DNA from: Nicotiana tabacum
Taxonomy: Eukaryota > Streptophyta > Magnoliopsida > Solanales > Solanaceae
Direction of reading: 5' to 3'
Assembly: GCF_000715075.1 (NCBI RefSeq)
Contig: NC_134097.1
Coordinates: 125,920,997 to 125,984,996, forward strand
DNA: 64,000 bases
Positions within the stretch are counted from its first letter, which is position 1, and each line of letters begins with the position of its first letter. A program made the translations under genes and the position numbers. The notes under the pieces are model-generated. The model had not been told where the DNA came from. It searched no databases and saw nothing but the letters and a program-made list of their open reading frames with translations. Positions 45,760 to 58,500 of this stretch are shown here, one piece after another.

Positions 45760-46690
45760 CTAGTTAACAAAAAAAAACACATATAATATTATCGAATATA
45801 ATTACTTATTGTCATTTCTCACTGTGAATTATAAGTCTATTCCACAAATTACTATATATTGATAATTCACCATGAAATAGTAAGCAAAATCACCCACACA
45901 TAATAATATTTTGCAACAATTTCATCTCTAATTCTATCACACAATACCTCCATATTAGTTGAAGACTTGCCTTGCATTTCTAAAGGAATACCAAAAAGCC
46001 CATCTCATTCCTCATTCTCTGCAGTAATGTCTTCATTAGCATAATAGTTGAATTCCTTATCGGTAGAAGAATATCGTCAGATGAAATTAAGTATAGCCAC
46101 GGTAGTTGTAACAAAATGATTCTAGATGTCAAACTTGAAAGATTGCATTGAGCGTAAAATAGAAATAATTTTAAACATATAAAAATATTATTGTTTCCGT
46201 AAAAAAGAAGAAGTTAAGTATGCTTAAATTCAAATTCAAAAAGAGTAACTAATTATTAACAACACATAATACATAATTTAATTTTTAAAATTTAAATCCA
46301 AAAAGAAACTAATTATTACCTAACCTATCTAACTTTATCGTAAATTGCCAAGTGACCTATTGTGAGATTGTCACTTGGCTTAATGTGGAGGCTTTTTCTT
46401 CTTCTTCTTCTTTTAATAATATATAGAGTATGTGATGCAATTGTAAATTTATTACCTATTTGTAGGTAATTTTCATAAATTAGATTTGATAACTATTTTA
46501 AAAATTCGAAAATTAATAGCCTACAACAGAAGAAATTATAAACAATTATTTGTAGGAAGAGAATTGATAATTCAAAGAAGGATGTAGATAATTTGCTTTA
46601 GTGTGAAAAAAGAAGAAGATAATTTGGAAAGTTACAAGATATTATACAAAGAAAAAATCAAAAAGAAGAAAATTTAAAAAAAAGGAAAGT
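45760..46690. other. AT-rich intergenic spacer
   Basis: No coding similarity or clear repeat family was seen. A 'cttcttcttcttctt' run lies near 46397. Confidence 0.5.
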
Positions 46691-46691
46691 T

Positions 46692-46693
<2 letters not shown>

Positions 46694-46750
<57 letters not shown>

Positions 46751-46752
46751 GT
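46694..46752. repeat. (AT)n microsatellite with (GTAT)n end
   Basis: About 46 bp of uninterrupted AT alternation is followed by three or four GTAT units. Confidence 0.95.
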
Positions 46753-46859
46753 AATTTTAAAAGAATGGTAGAAACTAGAAACAAAAAAGAAAAGAAAAAG
46801 CTTAAATTAGTACGAGACAATTTAAAAAATATAAATTTATGGTGAGGATAGTTTTGTTA

Positions 46860-47065
46860 TGAATAAATTAATTTTCTGCTTCTGCTTCTACTTCTTGGAA
46901 GAAGCTGAAATATTCTACTTTTTCCCAAATGTAGAAAAGTCGCTTCTGCGGCTCGCCAAAAGTACTTCTTTATCTTGGCCAAACAACTTAAATTTTTTAA
47001 AAAGTATTTTTTTGAGGAAAAAAGTACTTTTGATCTCTGAAAAGCTTGGTCGGCTCTTAGAAATG
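46860..47065. mobile_element. MITE-like repeat
   Basis: It has 'ttctgcttctgcttct', 'cggctcgccaaaagtacttc', 'ttggccaaacaactt' and 'aaaagtacttttgatctctg'. It shares vocabulary with 17650-17860 and with a common Solanaceae family built on AAAAGTACTTTT blocks. Exact ends and target-site duplication were not resolved. Confidence 0.5.
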
Positions 47066-47109
47066 AATAATATTCTCTTCTTCTATGAAAATGTGTCATT
47101 AACGAGCTA

Positions 47110-47460
47110 GTTTATAATTTTTAGTTTTACCACGCTTTAAAGATAACTATAATAGATACTCCTAATCTGTTTCATCCATACTTTGTAGTCGTCTCCAGTC
47201 TAACATTCCATATACTAAACATTATTTTAAATCTCATCACGATAAAGGATCACTTTTTGCTTTTTAACAATTTGAAATAAATTAATTATCAAAGCATAAG
47301 AATCAAGCTCTAAGACTACCGGCATGCATATTTATTGAAAAAATTCAGCATGGTATCCTTAAAATGCACACACACATACACATACATAAATTGCAATGTG
47401 AAACGTCTCTGTTTATTCTCATTTCTCATTGTCATAACATTGTCATAACTAATTCCCGTG
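47110..47460. other. intergenic, no gene seen
   Basis: AT-rich sequence with a CA-rich patch (about 47368-47390). No domains or clear repeats. Confidence 0.45.
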
Positions 47461-47464
47461 TAAA

Positions 47465-47665
47465 TATAGATGCGGATTTAGAATTTAAATTTTATGGGTT
47501 TAACCTTTAAAATTTTTAGCATTGAACTCATTATATTTTTAAAGCTATAGGTTCAAATCTAGCATTTGTTGCAATTTAGTAGATTTTACACATAAATTTA
47601 TGTTACGCATTGAAAGTTACGAATTCAGTTGAACCGGTCACCTATACGCTACATACGCCCCTGTG
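47465..47665. mobile_element. Solanaceae dispersed MITE-like repeat
   Basis: The order 'gatgcggatttagaattt', 'attttatgggtttaaccttt', 'gcattgaactcattatattt', 'aggttcaaatctagcatttg', 'acataaatttatgttacgca' and 'acatacgcccctg' is a very common Solanaceae repeat as I know it, normally framed by GGGGCGGA and TCCGCCCC ends. Both ends here are eroded. No transposase is present. Confidence 0.5.
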
Positions 47666-47719
47666 TAAATGCATACTTTATTAGCAATATTCGCAAAGTC
47701 CACAACCATTATACACACC

Positions 47720-48114
47720 TAAGGGTGGCAAACGAGCGGATCGGGTGGAGTCGGATACGAGCGGGTCAAAATGGATAATTTTAAAAAACGAATAAATCAT
47801 CCGACCCAACCCGTATTTGAAACAGATAAAAACGGGTTTATCCAGCGGATAATATGGATATCCATATTGTCCATGACTTCTTAAATATCTTATGAGAGAA
47901 TTCTCAGTCTTCCAAGCTTGAGGAACTTCAATTTGAGGCTTTACAAATGTAAAAGTTAAGCACATTAGTTATCCATTGGTTAACCATTTTCCAAGTGAAT
48001 AATATAGTTATTTATCCATATTCGACCCATTTTTAAATAGTTCATTATCCAACCCATTTTTAATGAATAATATGGGTGAATAACCGTTTTCTTTTAACCA
48101 TTTTGCCACTTATA
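47720..48114. mobile_element. hAT-type MITE
   Basis: A 395-bp element is flanked by an 8-bp target-site duplication TACACACC (47712-47719 and 48115-48122). The ends TAAGGGTGGCAAA and TTTTGCCACTTATA are imperfect inverted repeats in the style of hAT MITEs. The interior has 'ggataatatggatatccata'-like inverted blocks. Non-coding. Confidence 0.85.
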
Positions 48115-48122
48115 TACACACC

Positions 48123-49050
48123 TAAACCTACCTTCATTATAAGACTAGTTTTCCTTGCATGTATCTGGTTTTTACCTTAGGATAGATGAGTTTTCATATT
48201 ATAATTCAATTGCACCAATCTAAATAATTTAAGAGAACTAAGAGGAGATAAAAAAAGACTTAAAAATTTTAAAGGAAGAAAGAATAAAGCTAACGATGAA
48301 GCGCGAAAGATCATATCAAACATTATTATAGCATTGCAGATCATGAAAATCTAGTACAACAACAACTATCATTATTACATCGTAATCCCTAACTAATTAG
48401 AGTACAGGTAGATTATGCAAAATTTATCATTCTTAAAATGATAGCGTTAAATTGTTTGCTATCAAGCCAAAATAATTATATCTCATATTCATATTCATTT
48501 ATAAATTCCAAGCTCACTGTATCGAAATATGAATATGATCTACTATGATGAGGCGCACCCACTTTTTTCCCCACCTTTTTTACTAGTTACTTTAGGTCTA
48601 TATAAATAGTCAGCAAGCTATTAAGAAAATATTTCTATATTAGAACACCAATCTGTAAATTCGATAATATAAAGGGTTATTAATACATAAATTAGATCAA
48701 TTAAAATAAAAATATCTTAAATTAAGGATTTATGCAACAATCATCGTTTTTTTTTTCTGCTTTCAAAACTTTTATCCTTTTAAAATCTACCTCAAAAGAT
48801 GACTTCAAAGTTGTAAGATGCACATCGTCAGATTAAAGAGTAATCTAATCGTACGGCTGGAAAGAGTTGTAGTTTTCTAAACCTCCAACCACTAACCAAA
48901 TGCAAAAACCTAAGTTTTATCGGTCTCTTCATTTGTTTTGGCCATTGTGGGGCCCACCAATCTTAAAATCACCTTCCTCACATTTTCGTTTTTTGTTAAT
49001 ATTATTTTTTCTTACCTCAGAAGTCTCTTCCCACCGAACGAGCTGACGTT
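48123..49050. other. spacer and probable SIZ1 upstream region
   Basis: AT-rich, no gene. The last part before about 49060 should contain the SIZ1 promoter. I see 'ctgacgttagtc' near 49041, which has a TGACG core, but no certain TATA box. Confidence 0.4.
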
Positions 49051-49322
49051 AGTCAAAAAGAAACTGAAGAGCAGGATACGGGCACGTACACGTGAGAGCA
49101 GAGAATCCAAACCCGGATTCGTTTTCACAGATTAAACCGGATTTGATAAACCAGGTGATACGTCCGGAACTTTGGTAGTAGTAATTCGAGATAGCTTCAT
49201 TCATGCCGGTTCTCGGTCAAGCAAAAGCGCCACCATTCCAATTCCGAAGAAGAGAGAGAGCGTCATCCGCCGCCGCCGTCGAGTTTCTCTCTCTGAAACC
49301 CGCACAGATTCATCTAATCCTT

Positions 49323-49499
49323 GTAAGATTTTTTTGTTAATTTCTCTTTTGTGAATTGACTTTTTTATTTATTAATAGTATTTGGTGTATAATTTTGATC
49401 AAAGTTATTTCAGGTTTGCTGATTTTTTCTTCACTTGCAATATGATTCAGATCAATTATTAATTGGATATTTCAACTGCTACGGAGTAACTTCTTGCAG
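49323..49499 (+). other. intron in the 5' UTR of SIZ1
   Basis: The donor 'gtaaga' follows CATCTAATCCTT at 49322, and the acceptor 'ttcttgcag' ends at 49499. The leader exon before it is GA-rich with 'gccgccgccgtc' near 49268. The translated exon begins 29 bases after the acceptor. Splice signals are strong, but no transcript evidence is available. Confidence 0.65.
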
Positions 49500-49528
49500 T
49501 TGTGTGTATCTACGGAAGGGGTATAAAG

Positions 49529-52500
49529 ATGGATTTGGTTGCTAGTTGCAAGGTAATTAGGTTTTAATTTCTTATCATTTTGCATTTTTTTTGGTTGAAC
49601 TGCTAATTTTTTCATTTTCTGGTGCTAATTGTGAATGTTGCTTAGAGTAGTTTAATTTTCATATGTTATGGTGGATTGACTCTTTCTTGAAGTAATGAAA
49701 TGCTTAGATAATTTTAGTATAATAGTATAACTAGTTCTGGATGATAAAGGTTTAGGAATAGTGATTGGTAAGTGTGTAAATGTTGAAAGAACAAACTAAA
49801 ATAGAGCACCCACGGGTGTGACTTAGTGGTCAATGAAGTGGTTGAGAATAATTCTTAGGTTAGAATTCCAGCGGAGGCAAAAATACTAGTAGGTGATTTC
49901 TTCCCCATGGTCAAGTCTTGGTGGACAGAGTTACTTAGCATCTAGTCTCGGTGCACTACGCTCGCGCTATGCACGGGGTCCGGGGAAGGGCCGGACCACT
50001 CCGTGGAATTAGTACCATGTTAAAAAAAAGGGAACAAACTAAAAATAGAAAAGGGCCTAAGCCTTGATGAGTAGTATTACCCGGTAACTGTATTGGTAGG
50101 AGGTAGCAGGTACTCTGCGGAATAATTGAGGTGTGCGCAAGATTATCGGACACCACCGTTTCAAAAAGAGAGTAGAAAAGGAAGATGCCCGAGAATGTGA
50201 GCATAGTGATAATCCCGTAAGTGGTCTGTCCTGGTGGTGGATTAAGAAATGTACCAAATGATTCTGGTGTTTAGACACTCCAAACGTGCCTGCATTTGTG
50301 GAAGCTATATGGGTTATGCGATGGTGTATGTTATGTGTCGAATTGCATGTTGCTTAATATTCTGATTTTAAAATTAAAAATTAAGCAGTTAGCGGTTGGC
50401 CTAGTGATTCCTCTTTTATAGGTTCTAGAATCTAGACGTGGTTTATGGAAATATTTTCATATCAATTTACTGACTACTGTCTGCTGCTGGAATTTATGAA
50501 TTAATTGGTTTTGGTGACAATTGTTTATCTCTTGTAGGATAAATTGGCATATTTTCGGATAAAGGAGCTTAAAGATGTTCTGACTCAACTTGGTCTTTCA
50601 AAGCAAGGGAAAAAGCAGGTTTGTAGATTTTCTATGCATTTTGAGGTTTTATGGCTGAAACACGGCTTCTTTGTTTTTTGTTCAGGTAGGTGACTGATGT
50701 GTTCGCCTTTCATACAAATCATACCTTGCCACATTATCATTTATGAGAGCGAGACCTGTGATAATGAGCATGGGCATTGCAATTTTTATGACCTGTTATC
50801 CTCATTATCTGTATTTTGATTAATTTAGGACTCTTTACTCATGCTGAATTTAGTTAGCCCTCTCGTCGGTCGTTTCCAAATGGTAAATGATGTTACCTGT
50901 GCAGCTGTCTCTTCGTGCTTTGAAATAGAAGCCTTAGTTTGGGTATCTGCAAATAGTGTTACAGAATGGGAAGGCTTGTTGGGATTTTTCTCAGCTTAGC
51001 ATAGAATATATTACGTTATCCCAAAACGTGGGAAGTGGGAGGGCTTCTTTTACCTTTTTGGTTGGCGCATTAGATCTTAGTCTGTCTTCGTTCATGAACA
51101 GTTATTCTTTATCTTTCGTCTAGGATCAACATTGTTTATCTTCATGATTAAGCATAGAATAGTTGCATTCTAGCACAACATTTGTTACAGCTACATGTTA
51201 GTTTGATGTTTAACGCTAGTGTTTGGTAATGCAGGACCTTGTTGATCGCATATTAGCTACACTTTCTGATGAAAGAGGTGAGCAGCCACATTTCTTGCTT
51301 GACGAAACTGCTGGGAAATCTTAGACTTATCTTGTTTGTTGTCGGTTTTCTTTGTGTGTTTCGCCGTTCTATGTTTATCATTCACTTGCCAATCTTGTTC
51401 TGGAGTTGGAGGTATCAGGTTTCCTAATTATTTAATCGAATATATCTGCAGCCTGACTCCCTCGTTCTCGTGCAGTTCTTGTGGAACACATGTATGATTT
51501 TATTCTGTGTCTGGGATGTTGTAAGGGTTGTAATGCTTGAAATTATCTTTCATAATTAAATCTTACCCATTGTCTTGGTGATCATTGTTTGATAATAGTG
51601 AAAAGCTTAAAACTCCACTTTTCAAATATTTGTTAATTGAGGGGTTATTCTGTGTGTGTTTTTCATGTTTAGTGTGCTTGTACATGCATTATTTCTGAAT
51701 CTCGCTTTTAGCAGGTGGATTTGTTTGCGATCATGGTTTTTTGATAACTGATTCTCACATACCTTTTTGATGCTGAACAGTTTCAGGAATGTGGCCAAAG
51801 AAAAACAGTGTTGGGAAGGAAGATGTTGCAAAGCTTGTTGATGACATTTACAGGTATAAAGCAGTTACAATCTCAGGATACACCTATCGGAAAGGGGAGA
51901 GATGGACTTTGATATTTAAGTCTCCCTATTCCGTTGTTTCATTCAGTTGGACATGTCTGACAACATTATTTTCTCATGAATTTTAAATGAATTGCACTTA
52001 GGCATAAGTGAGACTTTTGCCTCATAATTGGTACTGAGGAAGAAATTCTTCTGTTTTATTCATAGTGATCTTTCTTTGTCTCCCAGAAAAATGCAGGTGG
52101 GTGGGGCCACTGAGCTAGCATCGAAGTCACAAGTCGTCTCAGATAGTAGTAATGTGAAGTTAAAAGAGGAAATTGAAGACTCTTCTTACCATATGAAAAT
52201 TCGCTGTGTGTGCGCAAGCTCGTTACAAACTGAAACAATGATTCAGGTTTTACTTTTGTACTAATTCTCTTGTCTCCCTTACTTATACTTATGCATACTT
52301 ATATTTTCGATATACTATTGACTGGGTAGAGCTCCTCTTGTGCTGAGATTCTCTTTCAAAAGATATACCAAATCTGCTTATGTACTATGAATCTCATTAT
52401 TTGCTTATAATATTTCCTAGTTAGGCTTTTACAGAATTGGATCTTTTGCATGTTGGACTATCATGCTCATCTGTAAATTGCATTTTTATTGCTGCTATGA

Positions 52501-55500
52501 TGAAAATCATCTTGTTCATTCGTACATTACTGTGATTTCAGCATAAAGTATGCCCTTTTTAATTTTTAAATATCTATCACGATGAGGGGTTATGTATTTC
52601 TTGTGTGTGATGAGGTGCATTGTGTCAGCCCGAGCTTATTATTTTCCCAACCAGCCTAAGCATTTGAAGCTTCCATTTCTTGTACGCGATGTATCACATT
52701 TGTGTCTCATGATGTAATCTTGCTTGCAGTGTGAAGACAGAAGATGTCACACTTGGCAACATGTGCGTTGTGTTATTATACCAGATAAGCCTATGGAGGG
52801 TGGTGATCCACCAATTCCGCCTACAACTTTTTACTGTGAATTGTGCAGATTGGGTCGCGCTGACCCGTAAGTGTCACTTTTAGTGTTTACTTCACTTTTA
52901 TCTGGTTCCATTAACAGAAGGAATTGTGTGATATGGCCGTGTTTCCTTTGTCTTTTAATGGGTGCTGCATTTAGTCACATATCTTCATTTTGAGGATTAT
53001 TCTTTACAAATAAATCGTGTTCTAGAAATCTCTAGATGTCAAACATGCAGGTGTTTGCTTCTACTTTCTATTTAAATATTCTAGTTCTCTTCCACTCAAA
53101 AAAGTTATCTTTTAACATTATTTAGTTATAAATCTTTGACATCTTAAGTAGGTCAATTTGACATTAAGGCTATATTTTGGCTTTTCCCTCCACTGGATGA
53201 GCCAATGTGTTGGACCGATTGACAAGAGAACTAGGCTGCCTCCCCCTTATTTTAGGTAGAAACCAAGGGTACTAATGGGGCATAGGGGTGGTCTCGTTTT
53301 ATCTGTTAGTACAGTGATGTGATCTAGGAGTTGTGAGAGTTGTTAGTGGCAACTGATTTAAGAACCTTAAATGATCTAACCTGTATGTTATTTTCTGCAG
53401 TTGGTCTGAAATTCACTGGGGGTAAACATTTCCCTTATATTGTACTTTTCGCATCCATAACATGTGAAGTCTGAGTAGCATTTTTTCCAGTGTAGCTTGT
53501 TATCCATAAGCCTGGTAAACAAGTGGGTGCTAACCTTGAATTTTGAGTGCATGGGAATAAGATCTGACACTTTATTTACCATGGATATGGCTACACAAAT
53601 GACCATGTGATGCGGCTTTACATTGTTATATGAATACTTTATATGGTATTGCTTGTTTTACCTTCCATAACTGAATTCTCTATATGCAGCTTCTGGGTGA
53701 CAATGGGACACCCTTTATACCCTGCAAAGTTGTCTATTACAAGCGTTCCTGCCGATGGGTGAGTTACCTGCAACTTTGTTTCAGCTATCTGTTCTCTATT
53801 ATTGCTGGTACAGTTCTTATTACTTGGGCTTATTTTGTTTAAGGTGTTGACAGGCAGTTTCTATTGCCTGTTTTGGTGACTATTAATAAAGAGAATTTTT
53901 TGTTTGTTTTCCCCTGAAATGATGTCAAAGGACCGCCTTTGATTGCCACAAATTGATTGGTGCACTTGCATATTCTTCTTGCTATTCCATGTGGGGTTTT
54001 TTTTTTGGGGGGGGGGGGTGCAAAAAAAAGTATAAGAAGACAACTTTTCTATTGTCTGCTTTTGATATTAGGGTAAGTCGTTTGTGGTTAGTGAATTACG
54101 AAAATTTGTCAAAAGACTTAACGCTAGTTTAATCTTGTATCTTGTGCATGCACGATTTTTATTTAGTGTATAAGTGGATGTCTTGGGTTTGTGTTTGCAT
54201 CTGTATCTGTTGCAAGTGGCCTCTAAACACTTCCAACCGAGAGGTTGTGAGTTCGAGTCTTCCCAAGAGCAAGGTGGGAAGTTCTTGGAGGGAAGGATGC
54301 CGGGGGTCTATTTGGAAACAGTCTCTCTACCCTAGGGTAGGGGTAAGGTCTGCGTACACACTACCCTCCCCAGACCCCACTAAGTGGGATTATACTGGGT
54401 TGTTGTTGTTGTTGTTGTTGTTGGTATATGTATTGGGAAAAAACTGAGTTTATATTATCTTACTTGCTGAATTATTTGTTCTATCATCCACATGGCATGT
54501 TCTGTTTTCCTATTGTTTTGCATTTGTAGCCATGCAAGTATGTTATCGCTTTCCTAGTCACTCATCTCTTCTGTGTATTTTCAGCACGAACCCTGTGCAG
54601 AGTATTGAGAAAACATTTCAGATAACTAGAGCTGACAGAGACTTGTTGGCAAAACAGGAATATGATCTCCAGGTTGTTGGTTCTCTTAGTGATGGTTTCA
54701 GATTGAAAAAAGTCCTTTTGTATTCATTGTGTTTTGTTCTACAAACTTGTCAGGCTTGGTGCATGCTTCTCAACGACAAGGTACAATTTAGGATGCAGTG
54801 GCCTCAATATGCAGATTTGCAGGTGAATGGTATGCTCTGTCCTATGTTGCTGCTTTTTAATCCTGCTCCAATTGGAAGTAAATGCTGAAATTATATCTTT
54901 CCTCAATAGTTTTCTTCTGTTTTCAATAGTATTATGTCTTAGTTATGTTTGTCTCTCTAGTTTATTGTTTTTTGGCCTTAAAGAACTCAGGGGGTGACAT
55001 AAACCTGAGATAGTGTTCTGGGTTTCTTTCTTACCTTTCTTAACTTAAAATATTGTTTGTGTAATTTTTTCCTGTGTGGTTCTGCTGCAAAGATTCAATT
55101 GCCATAAATGCAGTGAAGATTGCATTTACATTTTCTTTCCAGAAGATCTTTTCCCTGTGTATTAACTTCAGTTGAATCTCAACCAACAGGGGTTCCTGTA
55201 CGGGCGATAAATAGACCTGGCTCTCAATTGTTGGGTGCTAATGGTCGAGATGACGGCCCTATAGTGAGTATTAATAGCATGCTCTTTTATTTATGCTTCT
55301 TGGGGAGTGAATATGTGTGTGTTTTGGTATTTTGAAATGGAAAAAGTAGCAAATTATAGTATGTCTCATATGGACTCTAAATTAATGTGTGATTCAAGTC
55401 CGGAAAATTGATCAAATTTCCAGAGAAGCAAAAGGAACTAAATTTTGGGATAGAGCATATATCCTTGTTTGTTTTTAGGAACAGTTACAGTACAACTGTG

Positions 55501-58500
55501 ATTCATTTCAGAGGCATTTCTCTTAATATATGCCTTACCATTTTATCAGATCACACCATGCACCAGAGATGGAATCAACAAAATCACATTAACAGGATGC
55601 GATGCTCGTGTCTTTTGCTTGGGGGTTAGACTTGTGAAGCGGCGTACTGTTCAACAGGTAGTCAAGTTTGACCAGCATTATGCAATGTAAATTATCTCTT
55701 GCAAAGTAACTTTTTAACCTGCTCTTATTCAGTATTCAGTTGAAGTTTGAATTTGGAAATTTTCAATTTGTTGACAAGTCAAAAATATTTTTTCACTAAA
55801 AGCACACTAGTCCGATGTCAAAGGTATTTACAGTTTTTTTGGGGTATTGCACATTAACGGCATATGGGTAGTTTGCATGTAGATTGCACATCTTATTAGG
55901 TATCATACTAATCCAGGTTGGTGCCGAGTCAATACACTGCATTCATAACGCACCATACTCCGTATTACACAATTGCACACCCTTTCCGTTACTTCATGTC
56001 CCAATCTATGTGATACTTTTTCATTTTAAGTCTGTCCAAAGGTATAATACTTTCCTCATTTAGAAGCAATTTACTTTTGAACTTTCCATTTTATTTTAGT
56101 GAGATGTTTTATAGCAACATCTACTTCTACTACTATTACATAAGAGAGGATAAACAGTTGATGGTCAACATGCCTGCTTGGCACCTAAAGGGCGTTTTGG
56201 TAATTTCAGTTAAAATGGAGCAATATGATTGCTTAAAAAGGAACTTTACTGTAGCTTCAGCATAATCTTTGAGTGTTTTGACTAAATTGCCCCTGGGCTT
56301 ATGTCATCAACCATCACCACACACTTCTACACTCTAATCCCTCACGTGGGCCCCATGTCCCACCCACCCAACTTTCTCCCTAATAGTTCAGTGATGCACT
56401 TGGAGGTCCCATTTATCTTTCCCATTTCTGCGCTTGATTTATATTGTTTCAGTGTTGATTGATTAGAGTAACTAATATGTGATATTTAGTACTATTATTT
56501 ACTCAAAAAAATAATACCTCATAAATTTTAATATCTAAATGTGAATTTTTTACTTTAATTATCTCAAAAGTTTAATGTAACTTGTGAAATTATTGTTACT
56601 TTTGCTGGTAATTTATTTTTGTTTAAAAAAGTCTCTCATTAAAAGAATCCCTATTAAATTTATTGGCATCAATTCCATTGAGCTATCTCTTACATTGCAT
56701 ATATATTGTTTGTCAACATCGTAATTTTTAGTTTATTCTTGAAATCTTACATGATCAAGCAATTAAAAAAATGAACATTATTTATTAGTCTATCTCGTAG
56801 ACATATAAAAAGAGCATTTTAAATTTTTAATAAAGCATAATATTTATTAATAATGACGTCATAAGAAAGAATAAAGAAGAAAAATATACAATAAATCACA
56901 AATTACTACAATATACGTATGCAGTAAGAAAAATGAAAGCGGGAAAGTATGCATAAGAAGGGAAAAAGGGGAAGGAGTACAAGCAATTGCAGTAGCAGCA
57001 AGAAGACTCTATAGATGAAACAATAAAAAGGGTTAAAAAGATTCACAGTAAGAGAAAGTATGCAAGAGAAAGTATGAAGTAGGCAGAAAAAAAAAAGGTA
57101 AAAGGAGCACCGGAGCTAGAATTAGGAGCAAGAAGTATGTTCTGTGAGGAGGAAAAGAGTTTTTTAAAAAAAATATATTTTAAAAAGAAAAAATAAGATT
57201 TGAAATTTCATATGGTAATTATACTATATCATTACCATTAATTCTTTATTGCCTTTGATAATTGCAGAGTATAGTTACCTCATTTTAATTATGCATAATT
57301 TCATGTGGACTAAGTAATTAAATGTATAGACAAACATGTCAAATTTTGTAATTACATTAAACTACACTCAAATTAAATTACATAAAAACTTCTCAAACAA
57401 GCTCTGAGGGTTTAAATATTTGAGCTTCAAATTATCTGTGTATATTATATTTTTTGAGTTAAGTATGATTTATGATTAAATTTAATAGTTTTACAATTTA
57501 GCTCTGGTTATATTTTAATACAATTGGCTGTGCTGGAGGGATATGGGAAAACAGAGTTGGGGGAAGAGGATGGTAGAGGCGAGGAACAACTTGGGGAGTG
57601 TAAAAACAAAAAGGATGAGAAATCAAAAAAGTTGTAGTGTTCTACTGACCGCGATAAAAGGTGGTGAGAGGGAGGGACTGGATCGGAGAGAGTTTGTAAA
57701 AGTGTGTGCTTTGCAGCACCTATGATGTTCTACGTAGGCAGTATAGGAAGGGGAGAGAAGATATTCTGGGTTTTATAGACAATTGAGTACCTTCATAGAG
57801 AATTATTTGTGAAGATTTACTATAGTATACATCTTGTATGCATGGAATTTTTATTACTTTATTGAAAATAAAGAATAATAGATTTGTAACCTGGAAGATG
57901 AAAGTAGCGGAAATGAGGATGTTGAGATGTATGTATGGGCGTACTAGGAGGGATATGATTAGGAATGAAGATATTCCGGACAAGGTGACAAGATGCGGGA
58001 AGCGAGACTTAGATGGTTCGGGCATTGAAGAGGAGATGCACAGATGCTCCAGTGAGGAGGTGTGAGAAGTTGATTGTGGTGGGTCTTAGGAGAGGTAAAG
58101 TTAGGTTGAAGAAGTATTGGGGAAAGGTAATCAGGCAAGACATGGCACATCTTCAGCTTACCGAGGACATGACCTTTGATAGGAGGTTGTAGTGGTCGAG
58201 GATAAGGATAGTAGGTTAGTAAGTAGTCGAGCGTATTTCCTTTTCAAACCTGTATTTCTTTTCCATGCCTGTAGTACTAGTGTTCTCGTATTTCCTATTC
58301 TTAGGTTTCTATTACTATCGGTTGTTTCTTTTGTTTCGGTTATATTATTTTTCTGGTTGTTGTTACTGGTTCTCTTTTCATCTTTCTTTGTCATAACTGT
58401 TATGATTTTGCATTCCTTGAGTCGAGAGTCTATCAAAAATAACCTCTCTGCCTTCACACGGTAGGGGTATGGTCTGCGTACACTCTACACTCCTAGTGGG

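Noticed and set aside
53388..53420. Alternative SIZ1 exon after 'ttctgcag' at 53400
   Set aside because: It does not keep the reading phase. The acceptor at 53689 gives the conserved PFWVT sequence.
54142..54447. 101-codon frame
   Set aside because: It is produced by the TS-type SINE in intron 7.
57838..58464. Several short genes in SIZ1 intron 11
   Set aside because: They are pieces and shadows of the RTE LINE coding tail and its 3' UTR.
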